37,650 nt of DNA from the NCBI GenBank assembly GCA_003427395.1, contig BFEA01000046.1, forward strand, positions 3,866,155 to 3,903,804, in the 5' to 3' direction. The stretch comes from Chara braunii (lineage: Eukaryota > Streptophyta > Charophyceae > Charales > Characeae). The stretch's first letter is position 1. Each line of letters starts with the position of its first letter. The position numbers and the translations under genes were made by a program. Below, one piece after another: positions 1 to 10,463 of the stretch. The notes under the pieces were generated by a model. It was not told where the DNA came from, ran no database searches, and saw only the letters and a program-made list of their open reading frames with translations.

Positions 1-68
<68 letters not shown>
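1..68. repeat. Poly-T homopolymer at the left edge
   Basis: 68 consecutive T. On the minus strand this would be a poly-A tail, as left by a LINE, SINE or processed retrocopy, but no retroposon body can be recognised next to it. It may also be where an assembly piece ended, because the right edge is a long CT repeat. Confidence 0.9.
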
Positions 69-744
69 CGGCCCTTAAAAATCTGTGAGAAAGCTCGTCA
101 AAAAAAGATCTTATTTCATTTTTGGTTTTATTTTTTTCATTGTGTATATGTTTTTGATTTTTTTAAAATATACTCAAACATAAAAAAGTAAAAATAAAAA
201 TATAGGGTTGTAGTCCTCGAAAAGACCTACAACTGTAGTTGCGGCGCACCTCGGTGTGTGGATTTGTGCACGAATTGCGCACCGCGCGAAGCGCATTGGA
301 AAAATTAGGTCCACAAAAAAAAAAAAAAGTAGGGGTTTCATAATTTCTTAGGGCCCCCAACTCGACAAAAATGTTAAACTCATCGGGCGAGCTCGAAAAT
401 AGGCCGCGCCCCGAGCCCGAAATTTTCTTTTGGGTAAGGGCTGCCAAATTTCGATTTCCGCAGGCCCAACCCCTAAAAGTTCCAGAATGGCGAAGCATAA
501 CATACTTAAATAAATAATAGGGCTCATTTCATCTTTTTTTTTAGGCGGGGTATGAAATATGTTCTTCCCGCTCCCTTCTGCAAATCCGGGCAAGTTCGCA
601 AGAAGGGGTAGTTGCCTGATAACGACCTGCCCCGCGAAGCTTCGCAGAGATCACAAGTTGTGTTTTCTATGGTCAACCGACCACCAATATATGCTGAAGA
701 TTGGCGTTCAGGTCTGCATGTCGGCAGTTATGGGTTAGGATGAA
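69..744. other. No gene recognised; AT-rich with short GC-rich patches
   Basis: There are several A or T runs of 8-15 bases (for example near 315-328 and 534-542) and CpG-rich patches near 235-295 and 385-420. Open frames of 81-111 codons on the minus strand span the homopolymers, encode Phe and Lys runs and show no domain. I see nothing functional here. Confidence 0.5.
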
Positions 745-815
745 ATGCCCGTGGCTCTCTCATTTTCTTGTTTTGTTTTCTTACAAGTACGTCCAGTGGG
801 GCCTGCTCCACTACT

Positions 816-899
816 CACCAAATTCACAAAAGACATAGCATATGGCGGTGTACGGTTCACCAAATTCACAAAAGCCATAGCATATGGTGGTGTACGGTT
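816..899. repeat. 42-bp tandem duplication, two copies
   Basis: Units 816-857 and 858-899 both begin CACCAAATTCACAAAAG and differ at about two positions. The period is a multiple of three, so a frame crossing it (768-1244, 158 codons) repeats a 14-residue block. That frame has no recognisable domain and ends in a CT microsatellite. I regard it as unsupported. Confidence 0.85.
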
Positions 900-1216
900 C
901 CATTTTTTAGCAGAAGATTCATTCTACTCATATTATATACATTTGGTGAGTGGTGGAGGGAGACCCTGAGAATCACGTGGAGACACGAACAGGTTCTAGC
1001 TGAATTGGTGACCCATAAATACCATCATGAGAATCACGTAGAGCCCTGCACTCGAATCCACAACATATATCGGTGGTCTGCCCCCGTGTCTTTCATGCAT
1101 GACGAGGCCATTCTTCTCATTGAAGCAGCGACCCTCAATGGCTCAACACGAGTTATAGGAGCCATTCGAGGTACCTGCAGGGGCCCTCGAATGGACATAG
1201 AGGGGACCATTTGTTG

Positions 1217-1456
1217 TCTCTCTCCCTCTCTCTCTCTCTCCTAGGGCCTGTCTTTTTTCTTTTCTTTTCTTTTTTTTGGCGCAGATAGCGAATCTCCCTC
1301 AGAGTGCGTACTGCGCAGTGTGCACAGCGCACAACGCACAGTGCGCGCGCTGTCATTGCAGCACACAACGCAGTGCGCACCGCCCCGCACCACATTGCGC
1401 ACTGGTGCGGGCAACTATGCATACAACCCATTTTTATTTTTATTTTTATTTTTTAT
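1217..1456. repeat. Simple-sequence cluster: CT, GCGC/GTGC and TTTTA tracts
   Basis: A CT microsatellite (about 1217-1242) is followed by a pyrimidine run. Then comes a GC-rich stretch of alternating purine and pyrimidine (about 1276-1415) built from short GCGCA, GTGCGC and TGCGCAC words, then a TTTTTA repeat (1431-1456). The middle part could adopt Z-DNA or hairpins. The short ORFs here are rich in Ala, Cys and His because of base composition. Confidence 0.75.
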
Positions 1457-1547
1457 GCTTATACTAGGAAAAAAATCATGGCGGATCCCATTTATTTGCG
1501 TCTAACGCTCGTTTAAACGGGATTTGACGCGAATTCAACGCGGAACC

Positions 1548-2193
1548 CACGTTGAATCGAAAATCGGACACATAGCTTGTTAATCATTTCATCAATTTGT
1601 CGTTGGAGCTCCTCCAAGTCGCCGGATCCCGTTCGGTATACGCAACCCTTTGGAGGAACAACACCTTCGAGCGGCTCGATGGTGTGTCAGATCGATCGCG
1701 TGGGAACCCCACGTGGTTTGCCCAGAACTTTTGGGAACTGATCAAGTAGGCTTTGGATGCTTGTCGGGACTGGTGGGGGTGGAGGGTCAACAAAAGGGTC
1801 ACCTAGATCACGTCGCAAGTTGCGAATGGAGGCGACGAAATCTGAAGTGGAATCATTGAGATTAGGGGTAGGTAAGGAAGTAGAAGGGCTAAAAGTAGAA
1901 TCACTAGTAGTAGTATTCGTGTTAGCCGCAATAGTAGATGGCACATGAGTAGGGCGAGAAAAAATAACATACAATTGTTCATCCTTTTTTTGCTTGCGCC
2001 ATTTTTCGCAGAATTGCATGACATTCAGAAAAGTCACTGAGGACTCGTGCTTCTCATCCAAGAGGACGAGAAACTCGTTCCCTTCAACATCTTTAACCAT
2101 AAAAAGTAACTCTTTCCACTTGGTCCATTCGCATTGGGATTGCAGCCAAGCCCAAGCCAAGGACAATGTCGAAGGGACACTTGTCAAGGACAT
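1548..2193 (-). pseudogene. Protease-RT linker and start of reverse transcriptase
   Basis: This frame picks up at the post-protease WLQSQ and runs through a Ser/Thr/Pro-rich linker to SLLDQFPKVLGKPRGVPTRS. After a stop (TGA) it continues as HTIEPLEGVVPPKGCVYRTG and DLEELQRQIDEM. This is the usual lead-in to Ty3/gypsy RT (H-x-I-x-L, then P, then EL..Q+DE) just before the finger domain. Recognisable sequence ends near 1548 and no catalytic YxDD is present in the window. Confidence 0.75.
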
Positions 2194-2509
2194 AAAAATT
2201 CAAAGCGTGGGTGACTGTTTTGTCCTTGTCAAAGGTAATGTGCACACCTTTGACTGCATGCGTAGAGGAAACAACTTCCTTGTTGTTTACTTGGGTCCGG
2301 CAAGGGTTCTGCAAAGCCACTTGCTGCATTCCCAAACCCACTTTGCGTATCCCGTGTGGCGACATAAAGTTAGTAGTTGCACCAGAATCAATCAAGACAC
2401 GGAGATAGCGGTGGTTTATGAAAAGTTTGAAGAATATCAACTTCACTGTCCCTTGGGAAGTCAACTGACTTAGACTCCTCCCAAGGCTCGACATACAAAA
2501 GCATGACAC
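2093..2509 (-). pseudogene. Retropepsin-like aspartic protease
   Basis: The frame contains the strand-turn motif LRVLIDSGATTNFMS. The DSGAT matches the D-[ST]-G active-site signature of retroviral/retrotransposon pepsins and is typical of plant Ty3/gypsy elements. The second signature appears as DIVLGLGLA about 70 residues later, where family members read DVILGMDWL; the expected Trp comes in the neighbouring frame (LAWAWLQSQ), so a frameshift sits here. In family members the enzyme matures Gag-Pol as a dimer inside the particle. This copy cannot make a complete protein. Confidence 0.85.
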
Positions 2510-2629
2510 ACTTCAACCTTGGAATCAGGAGATGATTGGAGGACTGTTGATTTGCATAAGATTCAGTCTCCCTTGTCGTAGAGGATTCTGAAGTAAAGTC
2601 TACGCCCGATTTTGGTTTCCTCGCAGCTT

Positions 2630-3085
2630 TTAACATTCTTCTTTATGGTTCAGTTTCTGGCAATGCAGACATATCCCTTTCTTGAGCCAAACCCTATAAT
2701 CATTTTCAGTGATCCAGAGAATAACCCATGGTTTAGTGGCTGCATCCTCCGGTTTCGCTGAGATTTTGACTCCCTTCGGAAGTTGCACATAGTTCTTTCC
2801 TGAATTTCGGTTCGGTCCCTTTACGTTGGCAGACTTTCTAAAGACATCAAATTTTTCCTCTTCATTATTCACATAAGAGTGTTGGGCTGAAGAGAGGGCC
2901 GTGTCAAGGTCCTGTTCTTTGTCGTCACCAAGAGTGGGGTCGTTTGCATAGGTCTCCTCATTGGCCTCCAGCAGGTCATGCACAACAAAACGGTTGTTGC
3001 CTCTGAACCGCCTGTCGCCAATAGGCTTTTTGCTGCCTGTTGTGGTAATGAGGTCTTGTGTCTCAAGGTTGATCACATCCTGCAC
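2630..3085 (-). pseudogene. gag C-terminal region with CCHC zinc knuckle
   Basis: 151 codons with a charged central part. The frame ends CLHCQKLNHKEEC, a C-x2-C-x4-H-x3-C zinc knuckle, one residue shorter than the usual C-x2-C-x4-H-x4-C of nucleocapsids. A stop follows the last Cys immediately, which is either a mutation or the remnant of a shifted gag-pol junction. Family role: binding of element RNA. Confidence 0.7.
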
Positions 3086-3371
3086 GAGGGAAAGTTAGTC
3101 CGTGTAACCAATGAGCTCTTTGCCTAGGCGATGAATGTAGGTAGTGGGAACCGTACCTTTCACAACATCCAAGCAATGATTGTGCAGTCATTTCCAATCT
3201 TGGAGTAACAAAAAGTTTGTTGACAAACAATTGCAAATTATGCATGGTGCCCGTCCACTTGCTGCACTTGAGATTATTAAGTCTCTTTCGGGTTTTTGTG
3301 GCAGCATGTGGATCTTTAAATTGGCTGATAAGGATGTTTTCAAGTGTGGCTACGGGTGTGGCTTTGAGCCA

Positions 3372-3677
3372 CTATGTCAGATTGATCTTAGTGTACCCGA
3401 CTTGCGTAGCTTGGACTTCTAAGAAGCCTCGTACGGCGGGCTCGACGTTGGTCCCCATAATCAAGGATTGACTCCCTGGTTGAGTTCCCAGCACCTCGAA
3501 GTAAGCTCTTATGGAGCTGATCCAAAACTCAATGTTTTTTTCGCCGTCGTACTTATACGGTATGGAAACCGCCTTCCTGTCCACATAGGGACTGTTGTAG
3601 CCGGTACCAGCGATTGCTGTTTCTGAACTCGAGGCTGCAGCAATTGCAGAATTCCCTGCGTCATGCTGTGTCTGCAC
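3372..3677 (-). pseudogene. gag core (retrotransposon capsid-like)
   Basis: 101 codons. The stretch around IPYKYDGEKNIEFWISSIRAYFE fits the pattern [F/Y]xGxxxxxx[W]xxxxxxYFxx common at the start of the capsid core of plant Ty3/gypsy Gag. It is followed by a segment ending GFLEVQATQVGY. The frame stops at 3372. The next piece of Gag (3063-3245, other frame) shows no motif. The domain call rests on pattern recognition only. Confidence 0.6.
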
Positions 3678-4167
3678 CTACTGCAGGTCCCAATGGAACC
3701 ACACTTTGAAAAGAAGTAGAGGAATGAAGATGAGCGAGGACAGTTTGGTTAGCAACACTGGAGACAGGAGGTAGAGGGAGAGGATTAGGAATCCGATCCT
3801 TCTGCAGATTAGCCATTTGCGGCATTTGATCCTTGTGCTCTTTGGTTATTTCGGCCAGTTCTGCCCGCAACGCACTTACCTCTGCTGAGAGTTTAGTGAT
3901 CTGTTCAGGGATGTCACTGAGTAGGTGACAATCTATAAGAGGATGTATGTATGCGACTATCTCCTTCTTGACCTCAGTGTCAGGCAAGGAGGAAACTGTT
4001 TTGAGGACAACCTCATGGGCTGCAAGAACGGTTTTTCGCTTTTCCTCCTTGGCTTTCTCTTCCCTTGCCAGCGCCTTCTCGTAGAGAGTTTGGAACAATG
4101 GTTTATCCTACTCTATGGATGCATCCAGTTGGGCCTTTAAGCCCACAAAAACCTTTGCATCTTCCAT
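3661..4167 (-). pseudogene. gag N-terminal coiled-coil segment (broken)
   Basis: The frame opens with MEDAKVFVGLKAQLD at 4167, meets an in-frame amber codon after about 19 residues and resumes as DKPLFQTLYEKALAREEKAK. It continues through a Leu/Glu/Lys-rich coiled coil (ITKLSAEVSALRAELAEITK) and a Pro-rich linker. It ends at a stop at 3661, and a one-base shift joins it to the gag core frame below. The function is inferred to be retrotransposon coat-protein assembly. The Met at 4098 is internal rather than the likely start, because similarity-quality protein sequence continues upstream of it. Confidence 0.6.
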
Positions 4168-5565
4168 TTCCGCAAATCCCTCAAGATGAGGGCTTTCACT
4201 CTCTCTTCTCTTTCTCTCTTCCTTTTGTAAGCGAGTCTCTACGAGCATCAAAATATGAACTCAGGAAAAAAACAGACTGAGAAGTTCAAAGAAGAGAAGG
4301 TAAAACTCCAAGCCGGAGCGGCATTGCATTTGGACTACAGAGCAGCGAACCACAAACGAAGTAAAACAAATTCACAAGCGAGGTCTGATCCAGCCATCGA
4401 GTCTGATTAGACTGCATACGAGGTCCTCTCAAGTCCTGTCTGACCAACTCCGTGACCGTTCAACAAATCAGACAACGAGTGACTAAATGCAACAATGAAG
4501 AATAAAGTGGTGTATAGGTGAGAATCAAGCCACGACCGGTGCGATCAAAAGCATGTGAAACGTCTCAGCCGAGATCTCCTCGACAGTGGGTGTCCTAACC
4601 AATAAGAATAAACTTCGGATCTCAGTTAGGAAGAGAATGAACTAATGTCTAACAAATTTTGGTCCAAGGGCTCTTCTTGTTTGGGCCCGGTCCCACTAGG
4701 TCCCCAGGGGTCCCACGTAGGTCGTGACCGAGTTCCAACCAAGAGGAGTCCCACTTGGACTGAGTTTCTGCTTTTACCATTCTGAAAACAAATTTCAACT
4801 GACAGAACCTACAGACTACAGCCGTTCAAAGATGAAAAGACAAAGCATTTTAGAAGGACTCGACATTCAAATCAAGATACGTCGTTTTTCCATCCAGCAG
4901 GTAAGTAGGTAGTTCACACACATTCAATCACACAATCAAGACCATAGAGGAGTAGGAAAGAAACCCAGAATGACCCCAGCCGGACAATCAATACCATGCA
5001 GACATACATGGGCATCCCGTAAATGCACGACACTTACCTGAGTGACTTGAGTTTCGAGATGAATAGAACTCACCCCCCTCTCATGTGATCCTCCTGACCC
5101 CTTTAACGCCACCCCTACACTAGTGTCCTATCTCCTAGGAGGGTCTGACTCCAACACCAAAGTGCAGCGTCGAGTCCCTCGTCGATGTTGGAAAAAAAAG
5201 CAGCAACTTGCAGTCCGTAGATGCTGAATGGCCACTGACCGTCAAGTTCGCCTACTTGAGCTTGAGGGCAGCCCTTAAGTTGCCAAGTGTTTCCTTTGAA
5301 TCAGATTCGAGGTGCGAGTGCCTCTCATTGTCGCCTCTCTTAAGTTGCGGCATGAAGTCTCCACGGAATGTCGTACCACCCTAATCTCACTCTCAAGCAA
5401 CTTAGGTTCAATGTCCACCCCACATGACCAAACCAAGTGGGGGCAGCTTCCCTCAGCCACGCTGGCCCACTTCCCTTACATCCAACCCTAACCCTAAGTG
5501 TTGCCCTCAACCACTTAGGTCAGGGCTAGGGCAGCAAAGTCGATTATCACCAGCAAGTAGAATCC
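4168..5565 (-). other. Untranslated leader between PBS and gag of the minus-strand element
   Basis: About 1.4 kb with no convincing coding potential lies between the PBS and the first gag ATG. Long leaders are common in plant Ty3/gypsy elements. Near the gag start the minus strand is purine-rich (GAGA/AAGA, about 4190-4235). A GCAGGTAAGT word at 4899-4908 (plus) resembles a splice donor but is on the strand opposite to the element. Confidence 0.55.
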
Positions 5566-5577
5566 GCTCTGATACCA
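5566..5577 (-). promoter_or_regulatory. Primer-binding site for initiator tRNA-Met
   Basis: The minus strand reads TGGTATCAGAGC, the perfect 12-base complement of the 3' end of plant initiator tRNA-Met and the commonest plant LTR-retrotransposon PBS. It sits one base inside the LTR end at 5579, the expected place for starting minus-strand cDNA. This fixes both the orientation of the element and the inner edge of its 5' LTR. Confidence 0.93.
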
Positions 5578-5578
5578 A

Positions 5579-6830
5579 TGTTATGATCCTGGTTAATTTC
5601 GAGATACACATTCATCAGATAGTACAATGCCGTCCAATTGCAGAAAGAAATGAATGAACTTGAGAGGAGAGAGAAGGTTAGAAGAAGAAGAAGTAAGAAA
5701 GAAGAAGAAGATGATGTACACCAGAATAGACAAATAAGAAAACTCTTCTTCTTCGCTCAACCCTCTCTTCCTCCTTATCTCCTCCTCTATTATTCACACA
5801 AGAAATAATAATACTATGTTGAATAGCTGAACCAGAATCAAAGGCCGAATCCCTCTTCTATTGCAGGTATCACTTGAGGTCCACCATAGCCATGGCCGCC
5901 TCTCTCACTCTTCACTCTCATAGGCCGAGGCTATGGCGGACTAGTAGGCCTTGCCCAGATGCCCAAAGGACGACCCAAAACAGCTATGGCTGCTCTAGCT
6001 CAGGCCGCCATGCATGACTCTGCCTCGAAGTTTCTTGATGTAGCTCAACCCCAGCTGGGGCCTTCCTGCTGCAGCCCCCACCAAGGTGATGAAGATGGCT
6101 TCCACCATAGCCAGGTAAGTACATCTGGCGCTCCTCCCCCTTCCTGTCCTTCTTCCTCCTCCAAGTCATTCCTTCTTCCCCAGCAGCGCTGCTCCAAGCT
6201 AGTGCTGCTCCAGCCAACGCTCCAGCCGGTGTGTCGCCAAACTTGCACACCGACAATGAGGGTGGGCTCTTCGCCCGGCCTGGAGATATAGCAGCCTGCT
6301 TGCCTCTTGGGCGGTGACTTTCAGGCCGCTCGGCCTTCCAAGCAACCTGTACCTCCGACCTTTCGGAGGGAAACATCATCGCAGACTCTGATATTGCCCG
6401 TACAGACCCTAGACTCGGACTGGTACCCACCTAGACCTAGCCTACAACTACTGGGCCTCTAAAAATGCCACTTTTGTCTTCTTCTTCTCGGCCTCAAGTA
6501 CCCGGCACATCTACCGCTTCAGGGTGTTATACTGGCCTACCTGCTACTTGAGTGTTTCCCCGCTGCTTCAAGTGCTGCGGGCCTCTTACCCCGCCACTCG
6601 AGTGTTTTTTCCCTCGCTGCAATCCTCAATGCCATGACCACGGTAAGTACTGGCCCTGAGGGCCCAACGAACGAACCAGCACTCAGACAGACATGCAGTC
6701 CAGCAGGCGTGCACACACACAGACTTAGAGAACTTAGTAGTAAGCAGGAAACTCAACAAGGCATGTAGTCTATGAGCAAAACTCAGAAATCAGCCATGTG
6801 TTTCAGTCCATGTTTGGTCGGGTCATCACA
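5579..6830 (-). mobile_element. 5' LTR of the truncated minus-strand Ty3/gypsy element
   Basis: On the plus strand the segment begins TGTTATGATCC at 5579, beside the PBS, and ends GGGTCATCACA at 6830. These ends are inverted repeats matching at 9 of 11 positions, with the canonical TG...CA termini. The length of about 1.25 kb is ordinary for plant LTRs. It holds a GAA-rich tract (5680-5720), four CCATAGCC/GGCTATGG words and a 148-codon minus-strand frame (5984-6430) without a known domain. The outer boundary is inferred from terminal symmetry only, because the 3' LTR is not in the window and no target-site duplication can be checked. Confidence 0.7.
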
Positions 6831-7400
6831 AAACAACAAAATCAGAGTAAGGCACCCCCCTCTGATCCCCTTTAGCCCCTTGAAAACGAATTTATGACCC
6901 CCTTTTCCCCCCTTGACACCCAACAGTCGAGAAAAGAATCGAGGTGGCAAAAACACCGAATTCGGGAAATGTTTTGGCGAACTTCAAAAGCTACTTCGAA
7001 GAGGGTTTTATAGTGCTGTTCATCTTTTGTTTTTCATTTTTTTTTGCCCGTTTTGTTTTCTTTTATGTTTGTATTATGACTGAATTTATGAGCCTGCATA
7101 GTTTGTTTGCAAAATTTCCAACAAAATTGCCTGTAGAGATGCGGCGAAAAACCTCGAATTTTGGTCCTTCCATTAACCCGTGTCCAGGCTACTTGCCCCC
7201 CTCGGCCATGCAGCAGTGCCATGAAACGCAGGCAAGCAGCCCCAAGGTCACCTGCATGAAAACTAGCCCTTACTATTTGTGGCGGGGTGAGGGTTTTCAA
7301 TGCACGGTCAAAGAAATAAGAAATTGGGGGTGATTGCACACCCCTAGGAGACCCCCCCCCAAAAACATTCCAGATCAATCGGTCAAAGAAATAAGAAAAT
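6831..7400. other. Unassigned flank of the LTR
   Basis: A 129-codon plus frame (6944-7333) crosses a T-rich stretch encoding a Phe run and has no recognisable domain. Homopolymeric C runs occur near 6854 and 7350. I see no RNA gene or repeat family here. Confidence 0.4.
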
Positions 7401-9160
7401 AGTGAAAAAGGTGGGGTGTGGGGGGGGTGTGGGGTTGGGTGACCCACTGTGGCAGATGGAGTGACGGCTGCAGCAGGTGCAGGAGCTGCAGCCGATGCAG
7501 TAGGTACAGCAGCTGGTGCATCTGCATGATCTACAACATCTGCTGCTGGATGCGCTCCATGGACCCCCTTTTTTTTTCGGTCAATCAATCAATCAGTCGA
7601 TCAATCAAGCCATTAATCCATCAATTATCAATCTATCCATCATCTATCCATCCCACAATCAATCAATGAATCAATCAAAATCAAGATTTTTAACGAATAA
7701 AAAAAAAAGAACAAGTAGGGAATCGGAGAAGACAACGTTCAAACGGAGGGCGAGAAGGGGATCGGGATGCCGCGATGTGGGAGGTTGATGCGGCCACGAC
7801 GGCTTGCAAGGAATCATTCACGTAATCAATCCATCAATCAACCATTCAAAATGGAGATCCTATTGAACCAATTATTTAATAAATCCATCCATCAATCAAT
7901 CAAATCAATCAATTAATCAATCAAAGTTAAGATCCTATCAAATCAATCGATTTGAGGATCTTCCTTTTGATTGATTGATTGATTAATTTGAAAAATAGAA
8001 AAGGGTAGGGGAGGGGAGACGACGACGTTCAAACGACGAACAGACGGAGGGTGAGAAGGGGATGGGGTACCACGGCGTGGGAGGTCAAGGTGGGTGTGGC
8101 AGCGAGGGAGGGTTGCGAGGATGAAGGGAGGGATGACGAGGAGGTGGAAGAGAGGGGGGGGGAGGAGGAGGAGGAGGTCGTCGACGAGGGCAGGACTGCA
8201 GCTCTAGAGGAGGAGGAGGAGGAGGAGGAGAAGAGGGCGGAGCAGGAGGAAGAGGTGGAGTAGGAAGAGGACAGGAGTGTCGCTGTGCAGTAGGAGGAGG
8301 ACGAAGAGGATGGGTGGAGGATGGCGGCATAAGGGGCGACACATCATCCCCTCCTCTCCCCCCGTTTTTTTTTCCCTTTTCTTTTTTGATCAATCAATCT
8401 ATCAATCAATCAAAGTTATGAACCTATCGAATCGATTCATGCAATAGGACGGATGGGGATGGGGAGGGAGGGAGGGAAGGAGGGATGGGGATGGGATGGG
8501 AGGGAGGGAGGGAAGGAGGGATGGAAGGACAGACGGGGATCGATGGAAGGAGGGATGGAAGGACAGACGGGGATCGATGGAAGGAGGGATGGAAGGAAGG
8601 AAAGAGAAAAAAGAACAAAAAAGGGAGGCGAGACGATGAAATGGAAATGGAGGGAGAGAAGGGGAAGGGGGTGCCGTGGCAATGGATGGATGGATGGATT
8701 GAGAAAGGCAAAAACAAAAGGAAGGCAGGGGAGATGACGAAATGGAAACGGAAAGTGAGGGGAGGGATGGAAGGAGGGATGGAAGGACGGATGGGGATCG
8801 ATGGAAGGAGGGATGGAAGGAAGGAAGGAGAAAGGAAAAACAAGAAAAAAGGGAGGGGAGACAATGAAATGGAAACGGAGGGCGAGAAGGGGAAGGGGGT
8901 GCAACTGCAATGGATGGATGGATTGAAAAAGGAAAACACAAAAGAAAGGCAGGGGAGATGACGAAAGGGAAACGGAGAGCGAGAAGGGGAAGGGGGTGCA
9001 ACGGCATGGGGGGTTGTCATGCCATCCCCTTTGACCCACCTTTTTTTTTGTTGTAATCAGTCAATCAAAATCAAGATACATTGGAATCCATTGTGATTGA
9101 TGAAAGGATGGATGGATGGTGGATGTATGGATGGATGGAGTGATTTAAAAAAAAAAAAAA
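7400..9160. repeat. Composite low-complexity block: AATC, GGAT and GGGA repeats in three larger units
   Basis: Three modules each hold a pyrimidine run ending in 8-10 T (near 7567, 8366 and 9041) followed by CAATCAATC runs. Between them lie GGAAGGAGGGATGGAAGGA arrays (about 8460-8850). A recurring non-simple block, GAAATGGAAACGGAGGGCGAGAAGGGGAAGG and variants, lies near 7740, 8025, 8640, 8738, 8868 and 8955. Spacing of the T-runs is about 800 and 675 bp. The long Ser/Pro/Phe and Gly/Arg/Lys frames in this block follow from the repeats and are not genes. Confidence 0.8.
7890..7986. repeat. Inverted repeat (fold-back) centred near 7947
   Basis: The core GATCCT-AT-CAAATC / GATTTG-AGGATC (7931-7960) has 12 paired bases, a two-base bulge and a four-base loop. 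It is flanked by AATCAATC repeats on the left and GATTGATT repeats on the right, which extend the pairing. The result is a strong cruciform or RNA hairpin candidate. Confidence 0.75.
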
Positions 9161-9640
9161 ACGGGGGGCCACTGCGGAGGAGTAGGAGTAGGAGGAGGAG
9201 GAAAGAGAAGAAGAGGAGGACGACTAGGGGCCGACAATGATGGAGGAGGGGGAAGCTGCGGCAATGGAGGAGGGGGCCGCTTCGGCAATGGAGGAGGAGG
9301 GGGACACTGCAGCGATGGAGGAGGACGATGAGGAGGGAAAAAAAGGAAGAGGAGGAGGAGGAGGGTACCAACTAGGAAGCGAACAAGTACACCTCGCTTC
9401 ACAAAGAACCCACAAGAAAAAAAATAAATCAAAATATTGAAGCCCCAACATAAAAGAAACAGGGAACAGGAAAACTAAAACAGCGTAGCGCCTCAGAGAA
9501 CATGTTTTTGACCATGCTATCCTCAACGTTTTTTTTTTTTTTTTTTTTTTCCCCCTATTCTGATGCAAATGCCCCAAAAGTTTCCGGGCATATACCTCAT
9601 GTGACAGACAACCCACAGAAAAAAAAACAAAAACAAATGT
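9161..9640. repeat. GGA-rich tract followed by a T22 homopolymer
   Basis: Imperfect GGAGGAGGN and GGCAATGGAGGAGG repeats lie at 9175-9365, then a short mixed segment, then 22 T (9529-9550). Minus-strand frames here are Pro/Ser/Leu-rich by composition. A similar GGA tract at about 8160-8300 belongs to the preceding block. Confidence 0.7.
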
Positions 9641-9699
9641 TTAGGTATTTTCAGTAGGGGCGGACACAAGGGCCCAGGCTGACATTTGGCCGCATTGCA

Positions 9700-10440
9700 A
9701 GATCGGAAAACACTTACTTTGTGCACTGGCCTTTGGGCACATGAGTATTGCCTCGATTGAGACACTTGGCTAGTATTTTGAACCCTGCACTTTTGGGGAA
9801 CAAGAGAACTCCCTAACGTTGTGCAGTGGCTTTGGGGTACACAAGCAGTGAACTCACGGAGAATCTTGTCTGAGGTTGCAACCTTGCGGTTTGGGGTTGG
9901 GGAATAAAGTGCCTTGCTCCACCAATAACTACACTCGATTTTCTGTGGTGAACACTAACCATGGGGCTTACCTCAACAAAATTCCTTTGTCGCTCCGCCA
10001 CCACTTACCAAACTGGAGTACTCACCACTTGGGTGAGTGCTACAAGACAAGTAGGGGACGCTTGAACTCTGAAGTTACTCACCACTTTGGTAGATGCAGT
10101 GTTGGAGGCACTGCAACCCTGCCACTGGAGATGGGGAAAACAGCGAGTGTGGTGAGTACTCACCACAAAAAAAAAGGACTATCTGACGGGGTCGGCCAAT
10201 GGTCTAGCGATTGTGGAATTCATGACTTTTTGCGACGCTGGTCAGTGGTGCAGAGAGGCTCTAAGAGAAAACTCTTACTTTGCGCACTGACTTTCGGGCA
10301 GTTCTGTCAAGAAACTTGTCTAAGGTTGTGAACCTTGCTGTTTGGGGTTTCTGAGGAACAAAGAAAAGGTTTTGGGTTGTGTAGTGGTTTTCCAGCCACA
10401 CGCCAAACAACTTGTCGAGGGGTTGTGAACCTTGTGGATG
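9700..10440. repeat. Degenerate repeat field with words like AAGGTTGTGAACCTTGCTGT
   Basis: A block of the type CTTACTTTGCGCACTGACTTTCGGGCA occurs near 9713 and 10273. A block like CTTGTCTAAGGTTGTGAACCTTG occurs near 9866, 10316 and 10410. A block like GTTGTGCAGTGGCTTT occurs near 9820 and 10375. The copies are diverged and out of register. No protein is supported. Confidence 0.6.
10148..10167. repeat. 20-bp perfect palindrome
   Basis: TGTGGTGAGTACTCACCACA reads identically on both strands. CTCACCAC, its half-site, also occurs alone at 10021-10028 and 10078-10085, and GGGTGAGTG follows the first at 10030. It could be a dimeric protein-binding site or a chance product of this repeat field. Confidence 0.8.
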
Positions 10441-10463
10441 TTTTCCTCTTTTTTCCCCTTTAA

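Larger units (their letters stand above)
1548..4167 (-). pseudogene. Degenerate Ty3/gypsy gag-pol, truncated at the start of reverse transcriptase
   Basis: Reading the minus strand, the order is a coiled-coil gag region, a gag core, a CCHC zinc knuckle, a retropepsin and the first part of reverse transcriptase. That is the Ty3/gypsy gag-protease-RT order. The frame is broken by a stop soon after the putative ATG (4167-4165), a frameshift near 3665-3690, a stop right after the zinc knuckle, several shifts in the protease and an opal codon at the RT entry. Similarity stops near 1548, before the RT catalytic palm. RNase H, integrase and the 3' LTR are missing, so it is an internal truncation of an old copy. 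The 5' LTR and PBS upstream (5566-6830) have matching orientation. Confidence 0.85.

Noticed and set aside
768-1244. 158-codon plus-strand ORF as a gene
   Set aside because: It spans a 42-bp tandem duplication, ends in a CT microsatellite and shows no recognisable domain or second copy.
5959-6291. 110-codon plus ORF with a CAG|GTAAGT donor at 6113-6120 as a host exon
   Set aside because: It lies antisense inside the LTR, is Ala/Pro/Ser-rich and overlaps a 148-codon frame on the other strand. There is no evidence that either is used.
8402-9039. Three overlapping minus-strand frames of 198-201 codons and plus frames of 94-158 codons
   Set aside because: They are open in several frames at once because the DNA is a GGAT/GGGA repeat without stop words. 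The proteins are Ser/Pro/Phe or Gly/Arg/Lys runs with no domain.
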